A stretch of DNA of 49,509 nucleotides from Actinomycetota bacterium (GCA_018268455.1 JAFDWM010000299.1:1-49509); one strand, 5' to 3'; counted from the first letter of the stretch, positions 23,054 to 32,770 are shown. Notes: generated by a model not told the origin, from the letters alone. Program-made: numbers and translations.

Positions 23054-24699
23054 CCGACGCGAACCGCACCGCTGCAGAATCCGTCTCCCCCGGCGGGGAG
23101 CGCCGATCCTGGGCGCCGATGATCGGGCTCTTCCTCGCGCAGGTGCTGATGTCGTTCAACGTCGCGGCCCTGCCGATCTCGCTCGGCGGCATGGTGCAGG
23201 ACTTCGGCGTGCCGCCGACGGCGGCGAGCTCGACCATCGTCGTATACGGCCTCGCCGTGGCCGCCCTCGTGATGACCGGCGCCAAGCTCGGGCAGCGCAT
23301 CGGCTGGGTGCTGATCTTCCGCATCGTGGTGGCGGTTTTCGCCGTCAGCAGCGTGATGATGATCACCGCACCCTCGATCGGCTGGGCGATCGGCGGCCAG
23401 GTGCTGGCCGGTGCCTCCGCGGCGATCATCGTGCCGGCTCTCGTCGCCCTCATCGCGGAGAACTACCGCGGCGCGCAGCAGGCGACCGCGGTCGGATCCC
23501 TCGGATCCGCCCGCGCGTTCTCCGGCATCAGCGCGTTCCTCGTCGGCGGCACCCTGGGCACGCTGGTCGGCTGGCGACCCGTCTTCTTCATCACCCTGGC
23601 ACTCGCGGTCGCGGTGTTCGCGCTGAGCTTCAAGCTGCGCGGAGACAAGGGTGACGCCTCCATCCGCATCGACCTGGTCGCCTCCGTGCTCATCGGCGCC
23701 GCGATCGTGCTGCTCACCCTCGGATTCAACAACCTGAACGCATGGGGGATCCTGCTCGCCGAGCCCGGAGCACCGTTCTCGATTCTCGGCCTCTCCCCTG
23801 CTCCGGTCTTCGTGGTGCTCGGCGTGATCTTCGGGCAGGCGTTCTTCCTCTGGACCCGGCGCCGGATGCGGCTGGGCAAGGCGCCACTCGTCGACCTCGG
23901 CGTGCTCGGCAAGCGCACAGAGCGCGCAGCCGTGTACGCGATGTTCATCATCGTGGCGATGGAGGCCGCGGTGAACTTCACGGTGCCCACCTACATCCAA
24001 GTCGTGCAGGGGCGCACCCCGTTCGACACCTCGCTGGCGATGATGCCGTTCAACCTCACCGTCTTCGTCACGGCGACGCTGATCGTGCGGTTCTACAAGC
24101 GGTTCGCGCCACGTACGATCGCCCTGTTCTCGTTCGTGCTCACCACGGCCGCGCTGGTCTGGCTGTCGTTCGTCGTCACGAACAACTGGGAGACCCTGCC
24201 CACCATCCTCGGCCTCATCGTGTTCGGCATCGGCCAGGGATCGCTGGTCACGCTGGTGTTCAACGTGCTGGTGACGGCCGCGCCCAAGGAGCTCGCGGGC
24301 GACGTCGGGTCCATCCGCGGCACCACGCAGAACCTCGCCAGCGCCGTGGGCACCGCCGTCATGGGGGCACTGCTGGTGACCCTGCTGAGTCTGGGCTTCA
24401 GCCAGGCCGTGACCGCGCATGACGACCTGCCACCGGAGCTCATGACGAAGGTCGATCTGGATCAGGTGAACTTCCTCAGCAACGACGCGCTGAAGGCGAA
24501 GTTCGAGGAGACGGACGCGACACCCGAGCAGGTCGCCGCCGCCGTGTCGATCAACGAGGAGCAGCGCCTGCGCACCCTGCGCCTCGGTTTCCTGGTGCTC
24601 GCCGGCATCAGCGCGATCGCGGCCCTGCCCGCTTCACGGCTGCCGCGCTACCGCCCTGAGGAGATCCCCGCTCCGGATGGGGAGCGCGTGAAGAGCTGA
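23050..24699 (+). CDS. MFS transporter, DHA2-like (14 TM)
   Basis: 549-residue integral membrane drug/metabolite:H+ antiporter-type protein with about 14 hydrophobic segments. It has a long loop near residues 455-500 with an acidic character (KVDLDQVNFLSNDALKAKFEE). Motif-A-like KLGQRIGWVLIF and motif-C-like GSLGSARAFSGISAFLVGGTLG are visible. The start overlaps the glutaminase stop by 4 nt (ATGA), so it belongs to the amidohydrolase-glutaminase operon and may import the substrate or export a product. The early amber codon upstream could reduce its translation by breaking coupling. Confidence 0.85.
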   Translation: MTDANRTAAESVSPGGERRSWAPMIGLFLAQVLMSFNVAALPISLGGMVQDFGVPPTAASSTIVVYGLAVAALVMTGAKLGQRIGWVLIFRIVVAVFAVSSVMMITAPSIGWAIGGQVLAGASAAIIVPALVALIAENYRGAQQATAVGSLGSARAFSGISAFLVGGTLGTLVGWRPVFFITLALAVAVFALSFKLRGDKGDASIRIDLVASVLIGAAIVLLTLGFNNLNAWGILLAEPGAPFSILGLSPAPVFVVLGVIFGQAFFLWTRRRMRLGKAPLVDLGVLGKRTERAAVYAMFIIVAMEAAVNFTVPTYIQVVQGRTPFDTSLAMMPFNLTVFVTATLIVRFYKRFAPRTIALFSFVLTTAALVWLSFVVTNNWETLPTILGLIVFGIGQGSLVTLVFNVLVTAAPKELAGDVGSIRGTTQNLASAVGTAVMGALLVTLLSLGFSQAVTAHDDLPPELMTKVDLDQVNFLSNDALKAKFEETDATPEQVAAAVSINEEQRLRTLRLGFLVLAGISAIAALPASRLPRYRPEEIPAPDGERVKS

Positions 24700-24733
24700 G
24701 CCGCCCGCGCGCTTGTCGCGGCGAGTGCCCGGC

Positions 24734-25390
24734 TCACGATTCCGACGGCACGAGTGGCAGCTGCGGTCCGTGGTTCCAGGCAAGGATCGCGGGCTGCTCG
24801 CGGCTGTAGCCCAGCACCGAGACGGATCCCGCGTCGAGTGTGATCGACGCCCCGAAGCGCGGCGCCTGACGCAGGAACACGGCGGTGAGGATCCTCAGGT
24901 AGTGGCCGTGCGCGATGAGCGCGACGTCTCCGGTGGCCATGGCGGGCAGCACCCGGGTGAGGACGCGCGAGGCGCGCGCCGCGACCTCCTCGACCGTCTC
25001 CCCCGGGGTGTCGCCCCGCACGACCCCGTGCATGAACGCGCTCCAGTCGTAGCCGAGCTCTGCGCGGATGTCCTTCGTGGTGCGGCCCTCGTACCCGCCG
25101 TAGTCCCACTCCACCAGGAGCGGGTCGATCTGAGCGTGCAGCCCGGCGAGCTCGGCGGTGCGGCGCGCGCGCTGCAGCGGCGAGGCCAGGATCAGCCGGA
25201 AGTCGTACCCGGTCACAAGCGCGCCGGCCATACGGGCGAGCTCCTCGCCGCGCGCGGTGAGCGGGACGTCGGTGCGCCCGGTGTGCCGTCCGCTGCGTGA
25301 CCACTCGGTCTCGCCGTGCCGCAGCAGAACGAGCTTGCCCTGCGGGTTGTCGGGGGCGGGGCGGTCGGGCAGCGGGTCGAGAGTCTCCAC
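24734..25390 (-). CDS. Histidine phosphatase (phosphoglycerate mutase superfamily)
   Basis: 218-residue cytosolic phosphatase. The phosphorylated His is His25 in LLRHGETEW; a second catalytic His is in IAHGHYLRIL, with Arg in SPLQRARRTAEL and Glu in VEWDYGGYEG. This matches acid-phosphatase-like broad-specificity members rather than a glycolytic mutase. GTG 25390 is chosen to keep about 18 residues before the first strand; upstream frame extension to 25489 is Arg-rich and unlikely. It is the last gene of the RR-HK-phosphatase run on the minus strand, 117 nt after the kinase. Confidence 0.85.
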   Translation of the reverse strand: METLDPLPDRPAPDNPQGKLVLLRHGETEWSRSGRHTGRTDVPLTARGEELARMAGALVTGYDFRLILASPLQRARRTAELAGLHAQIDPLLVEWDYGGYEGRTTKDIRAELGYDWSAFMHGVVRGDTPGETVEEVAARASRVLTRVLPAMATGDVALIAHGHYLRILTAVFLRQAPRFGASITLDAGSVSVLGYSREQPAILAWNHGPQLPLVPSES

Positions 25391-25507
25391 GTCGTCACGG
25401 TACGCCCTCCGCTGCGCTGCCGCGCCCAGGCGCGACGGTCGTGGACACGGGCCCCGCCCGGCGACGCCAGGCCAGGCCAGGACGAACACGAGCAGCAGGC
25501 ACTCGCA

Positions 25508-27613
25508 CTACGAGTGTCGGATCGGCAGCCGGCCCGTGATCGTCGTGCCGTCGGCCGGATCCGAGTCGATGCGCAGCGTCCCGCCGAGGGCGGTGAACCG
25601 GTCGCCCATGTTGTGCAGCCCCATGCCGCCACCGCCGAGGGCGGTCGGTACGTCGAAGCCCGTGCCGTCGTCGTGCACGCGCAGACTCAGCTCGGCGGCG
25701 TCGACGGAGACGACGATCTCGACACGCGACGAGGCGGAGTGCTTGGTCGCGTTCTGCAGCGCCTCGGCGCAGCAGAAGTAGACGGCGGCCTCCACGGGCG
25801 CGGGCAGCCGGTCATCCGGGCAGCGCACCACGACCGGCATGGGTGCCTGCCGGGCACGCGCGGTGAGCGCGGCCCGCGGTCCGCTCGCCGCGAGCAGCGG
25901 CGGGAACACGCCGCGGGAGAGTTCGCGCACCGTGGCCATCGCGGCGGTGCTGTCGGCGGCGAGCCCCGCCAGCAGCTCAGGCACCGCAGCCGGATCCGTC
26001 GCCGCGACGCTGCGCACCGCGCCGATCCTCATCGTGAGCGCAGTGAGCTGCTGCTGCACGCCGTCGTGCAGGTCTCGCTCCAGGCGCCGTCGCTCCGACT
26101 CGGTCGCCGCGGTCAGCCGGGCGGCGGTGCTGCGCAGGTCGTCGAGCCGCTGCTCCAGCTCGGCGGACAGCTGGGCGTTGCGCAGCACGATGCCCGCCTG
26201 AGATGCCAGATCGCCGACGAGACCGCGCTCCGCGGAGGTCAGCGGCGTCGCCCGATCGATCGCGAGCACGCCCAGCACCTGCCCGCCCTGGACCACATCG
26301 AACCCCTCCCCGCGCGGGCTCCGGCTGTCCGCCTCACGCCGCGCCGGATCGCCCTCCGGGGCGACCGCGGCGAGCACCAGGCCGTCATCCGCGGCCAGCC
26401 ACACCTGCGCGGTCCCGCCGATCGCGTCGGCGAGTGCGGTGGCGATCGCGGGCAGGGCGTCTGCCGTCGACAGCGCCCGGGACACCCGACGGCTCATCTC
26501 CGAAAGCACCTGGTACGGCGTCGCCCGGCGCCCCAGCACCACCCGGGCGCCGAGGCGCAGCAGCCACACCCGCAGCGGCTGGAAGGCGATCGCGATGACC
26601 GCTGCGGCCAGGAACGGGGCGATGGCGCCGGACAGCCCCAGACCCCCGAACACCGCTCCGGCGAGAGACACGACCACGACATACGCGGCCGTGGCGATGA
26701 CGGCGAGCGCGCTGTAGCCGAGCGAGCGCACGGCGAGGCGGTCCACGTCGAACAGCCGATTCCGCAGCATGGCGACGGCGATCGCTGCGGCGAGCGCGGC
26801 GAACGCCAGTCCCTCCAGGATCGTGCCGATCGCCGACTGCGCGGGCCCGGGATCCGGGATCCACAGCTGCATCACGCCGTCGAGCAGGAACACGACGGCG
26901 AGGACTCCCGCGCCGAGCGTGAACCACAGCAGCTGCGCGCGCAGGTCGTCATCGGCCCGGCGGAACCTCAGGAACACGCTCACCGCCGAGGCGATCAGCA
27001 GCACCCCGAACATCAGGAAGCCGGGCGCGCCGGACACCGGCCCCGCGATGGCCGCGACCGGCGGCATCGCCCACGGATTCGGCGCGCTCCCCGGGCCGTC
27101 GACGGGTCCGACCCTGCTGAACAGCCCCACGAACGACGCCCCCAGCAGCACCCACAGGCCGATCGCGACCCACCGCCACCCTCGGCCCGCGACATGCCCG
27201 GTGGGAAACACCAGCAGCAGCATGGCGACCAGCACGAACCCGGTCTGGAACGCCGCGCCGCCGAACAGAAACGTCACCGCGGCCGCGTCGGCGTCGGCGA
27301 TGCGGGCCGAGATGCCGTCGACGCTCACACCGGTGCCGAACGCCAAGCCGATGCCGAGCAGCAGCCAGCCGACCGCGCTGCCCGGATGCCGCTGCACGAC
27401 GAGCACCCCGGCCAGCGGGTAGGCGAACAGCCCGATGGCCCACGTCAGCGAGGCCGGGAAGACTCCCGGACCGGTGGCGGAATCCTCCGCCTGCAGCACC
27501 GTGCCGACGATGAAAAGACAGGCGATCACCGCCAGCACACTCAGCGCGACCGGCCAGGCGAGTCGCTGCGGCGCCCACACGCCGCGTCGCGCACCGGAGG
27601 CGGCGACGGCCAT
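25508..27613 (-). CDS. Sensor histidine kinase, NarL/HisKA_3 type, with 7-8 TM and GAF-like region
   Basis: 701-residue membrane sensor. Residues 1-310 contain about 8 hydrophobic segments, 350-480 resemble a GAF domain, then a coiled coil leads to the HisKA_3 motif ERDLHDGVQQQL with phospho-acceptor His516. The ATPase domain has ALQNATKHS (N-box), DDGTGFD (G1) and GMGLHNMGDR (G2). The ATG at 27613 overlaps the response-regulator stop (TGATG), and GAGGAGG lies upstream, so it is coupled to its partner. The signal is probably membrane-associated, but no known sensor fold was recognised. Confidence 0.9.
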   Translation of the reverse strand: MAVAASGARRGVWAPQRLAWPVALSVLAVIACLFIVGTVLQAEDSATGPGVFPASLTWAIGLFAYPLAGVLVVQRHPGSAVGWLLLGIGLAFGTGVSVDGISARIADADAAAVTFLFGGAAFQTGFVLVAMLLLVFPTGHVAGRGWRWVAIGLWVLLGASFVGLFSRVGPVDGPGSAPNPWAMPPVAAIAGPVSGAPGFLMFGVLLIASAVSVFLRFRRADDDLRAQLLWFTLGAGVLAVVFLLDGVMQLWIPDPGPAQSAIGTILEGLAFAALAAAIAVAMLRNRLFDVDRLAVRSLGYSALAVIATAAYVVVVSLAGAVFGGLGLSGAIAPFLAAAVIAIAFQPLRVWLLRLGARVVLGRRATPYQVLSEMSRRVSRALSTADALPAIATALADAIGGTAQVWLAADDGLVLAAVAPEGDPARREADSRSPRGEGFDVVQGGQVLGVLAIDRATPLTSAERGLVGDLASQAGIVLRNAQLSAELEQRLDDLRSTAARLTAATESERRRLERDLHDGVQQQLTALTMRIGAVRSVAATDPAAVPELLAGLAADSTAAMATVRELSRGVFPPLLAASGPRAALTARARQAPMPVVVRCPDDRLPAPVEAAVYFCCAEALQNATKHSASSRVEIVVSVDAAELSLRVHDDGTGFDVPTALGGGGMGLHNMGDRFTALGGTLRIDSDPADGTTITGRLPIRHS

Positions 27614-28302
27614 CACGGCACCTCCTCGACGGCCGCGAGATAGATGAGCACCGCCCGCACACGTCGATGCACGTCCGGTTGCATTCCGAGGCCGAGCTTC
27701 GCGAACAGCGCGTTGATGTGCTTCTCAACGACCCGCACGGAGAGGAAGAGCTGCTGCGCGATCGCGATGTTGGTGGCACCCTCGGCCATGGCGGAGAGGA
27801 CATCGAGCTCGCGCGGGGTGAGCTGTGCGATCGGGGAGGCGGCATCCCGCCGACGCGACGTGACGAGGGACTCCACCACGCGCGGGTCGATGACGCTCCC
27901 TCCGGCGGCGACCTCGCGGATCGCCGACAGCAGCGGAGCGGCGTCGGCGAGCGAATCCTTGAGCAGATATGCCCGCCCCGCCGAACCGTGCTCGAGCAGC
28001 CGCAGCGCGTACTCGGGTTCGTCGTGCTGGCTCAGCACCACGACCCCGACATCCGGCGCGATCTCGCGCAGCGTCTCAGCGGCGCGGATACCCTCGTCCG
28101 TGCCGGTGGGCGGCATCCGGATGTCGGTGAGGACGACATCCGGGCCGTCGGCGCGCACCCGCTCCAGCAGCTCGTCCGCGTCCTCGCAGCAGCCCACCAC
28201 GTCGACGCCGGGATCCGATCCGATCAGCGTGCGCACGCCCTCGCGCACGAGGTAGCTGTCTTCGGCGATCAGCACGCGGATCGCCGGATCCGTCCTGCTC
28301 AC
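27613..28302 (-). CDS. LuxR/NarL-family response regulator
   Basis: 229 residues: receiver domain (IRVLIAEDSYLVREGV with acidic pocket; phospho-acceptor Asp in VVLTDIRMP; Lys in LLKDS) and C-terminal LuxR HTH (LTPRELDVLSAMAEGATNIAIAQQLFLSVRVVEKHINALFAKL). GTG 28302 is chosen since the longer frame to 28371 adds 23 unlikely residues. First gene of the RR-HK unit and divergent from a small membrane protein (28538-29146), which is a likely target. Confidence 0.92.
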   Translation of the reverse strand: MSRTDPAIRVLIAEDSYLVREGVRTLIGSDPGVDVVGCCEDADELLERVRADGPDVVLTDIRMPPTGTDEGIRAAETLREIAPDVGVVVLSQHDEPEYALRLLEHGSAGRAYLLKDSLADAAPLLSAIREVAAGGSVIDPRVVESLVTSRRRDAASPIAQLTPRELDVLSAMAEGATNIAIAQQLFLSVRVVEKHINALFAKLGLGMQPDVHRRVRAVLIYLAAVEEVP

Positions 28303-28537
28303 CGTCTCAGTGTCGCACCGCGCCGTCTGCCCCGGAAGGGTGCTGGCACACCCCCGGAAGCGGGCGGGCATCCCTGCGTCCGGGCGTGCCCCGCACCGCG
28401 GCGAGGTCGTTCACGATCCTGCGGGACGGGTGTCTGCCGGCTTCTGGCACCCAGGCCCGAGACCGATTCTGGATCCCGGAAGCGGATCCGTTCCGCCTCC
28501 TCCGGCGGATCCGCCGCCGCACATGAAAGGAGTCCTC
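28303..28537. promoter_or_regulatory. Divergent promoter region of RR1 and membrane protein 1
   Basis: 235 nt with several palindromes: GTGC-TG-GCAC around 28342, a bulged hairpin around the GGATCC at 28494, and CGGCGGATCCGCCG (28503-28516, perfect 14 bp). No clear -35/-10 pair on the plus strand. The plus-strand gene has a strong AAAGGAG site (28526-28532). A regulator site for the adjacent two-component system is likely here but not pinpointed. Confidence 0.4.
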
Positions 28538-29146
28538 ATGTCCCTCTCGCGTCTCTGCGCGGGCACTCTGCTCGTCTCCAGCGTCATCCTCATCTGCCTG
28601 TTCGTCCTCATGGAGGTCACCGGTGCGAACCAGCCGGGCAGCGCGCTGTCCACGCCGTTCGAATCGCTGCAGGCGATCGCGGGGATCGCGGCTCTGCTCG
28701 GCCTGCCCGCACTGCTCATCGACCATCCGCGTCGCGGTCGTGTGCCCACGCTCATCGGCTACGTCCTCGTCTTCATCATCGCCGCGTACACGCTCGTGTT
28801 CATCGCGCTGACGATGGGGCTCGTGCTGCCCTGGGTCGCCGCACACGGTGTCGACGTGGCGCAGGGGCCCGCGGTCATCGGCGCGATCTTCTTCGTGCTC
28901 GGACCGCTTCAGGTCCTGGCGACCGCGCTGCTCGGCGCCGGCGCGCTGCGTGCGGGGCGGCGCGCCGCGGGCTGGGTGCTGGTCGCGGGCGCGGCGGTGA
29001 ACGTCGTCGCGCTCGCGCCGCTGCCGGGGTTCGTCGGCACCATCGCCACGGTGCTGCTGTTCGCCGGGATCGCGATGCTCGCGGCGCACCAGCTCGCACC
29101 GCGCCTGGTCCGCGCCGGAGAGATGGCGGCCGTCGCCGAGGCCTGA
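28538..29146 (+). CDS. Small polytopic membrane protein of unknown function
   Basis: 202 residues with about 6 transmembrane helices and short loops; the only charged connection is HPRRGRVP between helices 2 and 3. ATG 28538 has AAAGGAG at good spacing; an in-frame ATG at 28523 overlaps that site and is rejected. It faces the RR-HK genes across a shared promoter region, so it may be their regulated target or a sensory accessory. It resembles in layout (ALLGLPALL...HR.GR.P.L) the protein at 34960-35664, also divergent from a two-component system. I recognise no named family. Confidence 0.7.
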   Translation: MSLSRLCAGTLLVSSVILICLFVLMEVTGANQPGSALSTPFESLQAIAGIAALLGLPALLIDHPRRGRVPTLIGYVLVFIIAAYTLVFIALTMGLVLPWVAAHGVDVAQGPAVIGAIFFVLGPLQVLATALLGAGALRAGRRAAGWVLVAGAAVNVVALAPLPGFVGTIATVLLFAGIAMLAAHQLAPRLVRAGEMAAVAEA

Positions 29147-29161
29147 CCCTGCGGAGGCCAG

Positions 29162-29187
29162 ACCCGATCACCCTCACCCGATCGGGT
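29162..29187. terminator. Convergent terminator hairpin
   Basis: ACCCGATC / GATCGGGT, 8-bp stem with a 10-nt loop, between the convergent membrane-protein and MFS genes, followed by TT on the plus strand. Confidence 0.5.
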
Positions 29188-29208
29188 TCCGGCGCCGTCC
29201 CTCACGGT

Positions 29209-30849
29209 TCATGTCTCGTTCACGGCCGCTGCACGCCGCAGTCGCAGCGAGCTGATGAATCCGAGAGCGAGGAACACCGTGGCGATCAGGAGCGCCCACC
29301 GGGTGGCATCGGCGAATCCCGCCGACAGCGCGTCGACGACGGACGCCGTGTGCTCACCGAATGGGCTGTGCACGCCCTGCGCACGGAGCTGGAGGATCGT
29401 GGTCCCCGCCGAATCGCGGGTCTGCGCAGCCAGCTGCGTCGCCTGCTGGTCAGGGATCCCGGTTCCGCGCAGCGAGGCGGGCAGGGCGACAGCCAGCGCG
29501 ACGGAGAGCGCAGTGCCGGCGAACGCGGTGCCGAAGGCGGATCCGACCTGACGCACCGTGCTCTGCGTCGCGGATCCCTGGCCGGAGTTCTCGACGGGGA
29601 TGTCCCGGAGAACGGTGCCGGTGAGCTGCGCCGAGGCGAGACCGAGACCGAGGCCGTAGACGATGAGGGGAACGGCGATGGCCCAGGCGGGGGTGGTCGC
29701 GGTGAGGACCAGCGCGACCGCGAGGACGCCGGCGACCTCGAGTCCCAGACCGATGAGCACGGTGCCCGGCGCACCGAACCGGGCAGCCAGGTGCCGGGCT
29801 GCGGCACCCGAGAGGAATGCGCCGAGGGCCATCGCGGCGAGGATGAGACCGGCGCCCATGACGTCGAGTCCGAGTGCGTTGATGAGGTACAGCGGGAGCA
29901 CGAAGATGATCGCGAACTCGCCGACGGCCACCATCGCGGCGGTGAGGTTCCCCCAGGAGAAGGTCGAGAAGGAGAACAGGCCGAGGTCGAGGAGGGCGGC
30001 GCGCTGCACCTTCTCCCGGTGGCGTTCCCAGATCGCGAACAGGACGAGCGCGATCGCGGCGACCGCGAACGCGACCGGCACGGCCGAGATCGCCGCGTTC
30101 TTCGACCACACCAGCCCGAAGATCGTCAGGTCGCTCTTCGGGGCCCACCAGCCGAGGTCGGGGCCCTCGATGACGGCGAACACGAGCGCGCCGAACCCGA
30201 TCGCGCTCAGCAGCGCCCCGTCGACGTCGACGCCGGGAAGCTTCTTCACACCCCGGGTCTCCGGAACGGCGAAGATCGCCGCGACGAACACCAGTGCACC
30301 CAGTGGCAGGTTCACCAGGAAGATCCAGTGCCATGAGGCCCACTGCGTGAGCGCGCCGCCGGCGAGCGGGCCGACCGCCGCGGCGCCGGAGATCACGGCG
30401 CCCCACACACCGAACGCGGCAGCCCGGTGGCGTCCGCGGAACATGGCGTTCACGGTGGAGAGGGTGGCCGGCATGATGCACGCCGCCCCGACGGCCTGCA
30501 CCGCCCGTGCTCCGATCAACGCCCCGGCGTCGGCGGCGACGGCCGCGAGCAGGCTTCCCGCGACGAACACGACGAGGCCGACCAGGAAGAGCCGTTTGCG
30601 CCCCCACCGGTCCGCGAGGTTTCCGGTGGACAGGAGCAGCGCGGCGAGCAGCACGGCGTAGAGGCTGTTCACCCACTGCGCGTCGGTGAGGTTCAGGTGC
30701 AGATCGCTGATGATCGCCGGCAGAGCGACGCCGACGATGGTGCCGTCGAGCACGATGAGCCCGAGCCCGATCGACAGCACGGCCAGGCCGATCCACGCAC
30801 GTCGAGTGGGCGCGGTCTCCTGCGGGTTGGGCGCGGTGTTCATGGTCAT
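29209..30849 (-). CDS. MFS drug efflux transporter, DHA2 family (14 TM)
   Basis: 546-residue proton antiporter. DHA2 signatures are LIVLDGTIVGVALPAI (motif D1) near the N-terminus, GNLADRWGRKRLFLVG (motif A), and WGAVISGAAAVGPLAGGALTQWASWHWIF (motif C region). Fourteen hydrophobic segments are predicted. ATG 30849 is used; ATG 30843 is also possible, and ACAGGATC upstream gives a modest ribosome site. Last gene of an operon MMPL-HK-RR-MFS, 20 nt after the response regulator, so probably induced through that system together with the MMPL exporter. Confidence 0.92.
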   Translation of the reverse strand: MTMNTAPNPQETAPTRRAWIGLAVLSIGLGLIVLDGTIVGVALPAIISDLHLNLTDAQWVNSLYAVLLAALLLSTGNLADRWGRKRLFLVGLVVFVAGSLLAAVAADAGALIGARAVQAVGAACIMPATLSTVNAMFRGRHRAAAFGVWGAVISGAAAVGPLAGGALTQWASWHWIFLVNLPLGALVFVAAIFAVPETRGVKKLPGVDVDGALLSAIGFGALVFAVIEGPDLGWWAPKSDLTIFGLVWSKNAAISAVPVAFAVAAIALVLFAIWERHREKVQRAALLDLGLFSFSTFSWGNLTAAMVAVGEFAIIFVLPLYLINALGLDVMGAGLILAAMALGAFLSGAAARHLAARFGAPGTVLIGLGLEVAGVLAVALVLTATTPAWAIAVPLIVYGLGLGLASAQLTGTVLRDIPVENSGQGSATQSTVRQVGSAFGTAFAGTALSVALAVALPASLRGTGIPDQQATQLAAQTRDSAGTTILQLRAQGVHSPFGEHTASVVDALSAGFADATRWALLIATVFLALGFISSLRLRRAAAVNET

Positions 30850-30869
30850 GATCCTGTCGTAAGGGTAGA

Positions 30870-31487
30870 TCAGATGATGCCGGTCTCCTGCGCGATGTGG
30901 ATCGCGCGAGAGCGGCTGTCGACGTCGAGTTTGGTGAAGATGTGCGCGATGTGGCTCTTCACCGTCGCCTCGGTGACGAACAGCGAGCGGGCGATGTCCT
31001 TGTTCGCCGCTCCCGTCGACAGCAGGCGCAGGACCTCGGTCTCGCGGTCCGTGAGGCGGGGGCGCGGATTGCGCATGCCGTTGAGCACCCGGCTGGCCAG
31101 ATCGGGGGCGAGGATCATGTCGCCACGGCCGGCGCGCTGAATGCCCTCGATGATCACGTCCGGGGCCACGTCCTTGAGGAGGTAGCCCGCCGCGCCGGCT
31201 TCGATGGCACCGAGGATCTCGGCGTCGCGGTCGTAGGTGGTGAGGATCAGCACGGCCGGCGCGGGGTCGAGGGCGCGCAGTGCCGCGGTGGTCCGGATGC
31301 CGTCGATGCCGGCCCCGAGGCGGAGATCGCAGAGCACGACGTCGGGGTGCAGGTGCCCGGCGAGGGCAATGGCCTCCTCGCCGGTGGCGGCTTCGCCGAT
31401 GACGTGCACGGTGTCGGATTCGAGGACGGCGCGGAGCCCACTGCGGACGATGGGATGGTCGTCGACGAGCAGGACGGTGGTGGTCAC
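30870..31487 (-). CDS. LuxR/NarL-family response regulator of the MMPL operon
   Basis: 205 residues: receiver (VLLVDDHPIVRSGL, phospho-Asp in VVLCDLRLG, LTTYDRD, YLLKD) and LuxR HTH (LTDRETEVLRLLSTGAANKDIARSLFVTEATVKSHIAHIFTKL). GTG 31487 overlaps the kinase stop by 4 nt (GTGA), showing coupling. Regulates presumably its own operon of two exporters. Confidence 0.93.
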   Translation of the reverse strand: MTTTVLLVDDHPIVRSGLRAVLESDTVHVIGEAATGEEAIALAGHLHPDVVLCDLRLGAGIDGIRTTAALRALDPAPAVLILTTYDRDAEILGAIEAGAAGYLLKDVAPDVIIEGIQRAGRGDMILAPDLASRVLNGMRNPRPRLTDRETEVLRLLSTGAANKDIARSLFVTEATVKSHIAHIFTKLDVDSRSRAIHIAQETGII

Positions 31488-32770
31488 GACGTCTCCTCGG
31501 ATCCGGTGGCGGGCCCCTCGACGGTGCCGGGATGGATCGGGAGGTGCACGGAGATCGCCGTTCCCTCGCCGGGAGTGCTCTCGATGTCGATGCCGCCCCC
31601 GAGCTCGCGCAGACGGGCGCGCATGAACCGCAATCCGTAGCTCGACGACGTCGCCCCGCGTTCTTCGGCCTTCTCCCACGCGCGGACGTCGAAACCGGCG
31701 CCGTCGTCGATGATGTCGAGCCGCACCGTGCGGTCGGAGTCGATGAGGCTCATCACCACCCGGGTCGCTCCGGCGTGCAGCCGCACGTTCGCGAGCGCGG
31801 ACTGTGCGGTGCGCAGAAGCGCCACCTCGACGGCGGTGGGCAGAAGAGGAAGGCCGTCGTCGACGTGCAGCTCCGCGTGCAGTCCCGCCTCGTCGTGCGC
31901 GCGATCGAGCATGCGGCGCAGCGCCGAGGCGAGGGCGTTGTCCTCGAGCTCTGCCGGGGCGAGGGCGGCGACGATCCGGCGCACGTCCGCGAGGCTTTCG
32001 CCGGAGAGCGCCTCGACCTGCTCGAGGGTGCGCGCCGCCTCGGGGTCTGTGCTGCGCGCCGCACCCGCGTGCGAGAGCAGTCGGATCGAGGAGAGCGCCT
32101 GCGCGACGGTGTCGTGGATGTCGCGCGAGATGCGCGTGCGTTCGGCGACCGCACCGGATTCCCGTTGCACGAGAGCCAGCTCGTCCTGCAGTCCCGCCAT
32201 CTCGGTCTGCGCCTGGGTGAGCGAGGCGACGAGACCCTCGCGTTCCGCCGCGTCACGGAGGAGCTGAAGATACCCGCGCGAGATCCCGAACGCGAAGATC
32301 CCGCCGATGAGCGGCCCGAACACGTTCGCGTAGCTCGTCGCGCCGTGATGCAGGATCGGGGCCACGACCACCACGGCCAGCACGAGTCCGGAGAACGCGA
32401 GCCCCCAGGGGACCGGGAGCAGGTGCCCGGCGAGCAGCCAGAGCAGGAACGCGATCCAGATGAACTCCGCGGAGACAGCGACGGCGGCGATCCAGACCAC
32501 CGCGAATCCGACCAGCCACCAGACGACCACCCGACGCGACCCGACGCGTGACGGCAGCACCGTCCCCGCGGTGTGCCAGGCGAGGATCGCCACGCCTGCC
32601 ACGATCGCGGCCGGGACCGAGGCGCCGTCGCCGACAGCCCGGATGACGCCGATCAGCGTGAGCACGAGAGCGATGACGTGCTGGCCGATCTCCATCGCCC
32701 GCACCATGGCGCCGGCCGGGGCCGGCCGCATGGCGTCAGCGTGCGGCAGTGGCGTATTCACGACGTTCAT
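31484..32770 (-). CDS. Sensor histidine kinase (NarL/DesK type) of the MMPL operon
   Basis: 428 residues. Residues about 28-170 hold 5-6 transmembrane helices with almost no extracellular domain. A coiled coil (175-205) leads to SRDIHDTVAQALSSIRLL with phospho-acceptor His219. The ATPase domain follows with DDGAGFD and GLRFMRARLRELGG. This intramembrane-sensing layout resembles LiaS/DesK-like kinases that detect membrane stress or drugs. ATG 32770 has GGAG 9 nt upstream and overlaps the MMPL gene by 35 nt; ATG 32731 would avoid the overlap but has no ribosome site. Confidence 0.9.
   Translation of the reverse strand: MNVVNTPLPHADAMRPAPAGAMVRAMEIGQHVIALVLTLIGVIRAVGDGASVPAAIVAGVAILAWHTAGTVLPSRVGSRRVVVWWLVGFAVVWIAAVAVSAEFIWIAFLLWLLAGHLLPVPWGLAFSGLVLAVVVVAPILHHGATSYANVFGPLIGGIFAFGISRGYLQLLRDAAEREGLVASLTQAQTEMAGLQDELALVQRESGAVAERTRISRDIHDTVAQALSSIRLLSHAGAARSTDPEAARTLEQVEALSGESLADVRRIVAALAPAELEDNALASALRRMLDRAHDEAGLHAELHVDDGLPLLPTAVEVALLRTAQSALANVRLHAGATRVVMSLIDSDRTVRLDIIDDGAGFDVRAWEKAEERGATSSSYGLRFMRARLRELGGGIDIESTPGEGTAISVHLPIHPGTVEGPATGSEETS

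Noticed and set aside
25481-25496. CCAGG tandem copies between the histidine kinase and phosphatase genes
   Set aside because: Only about three short copies within GC-rich DNA; no array structure.
31484-32770. 35-nt overlap of kinase and MMPL genes as a frameshift sign
   Set aside because: The kinase start has its own GGAG site and both proteins are full-length, so it is an ordinary operon overlap.
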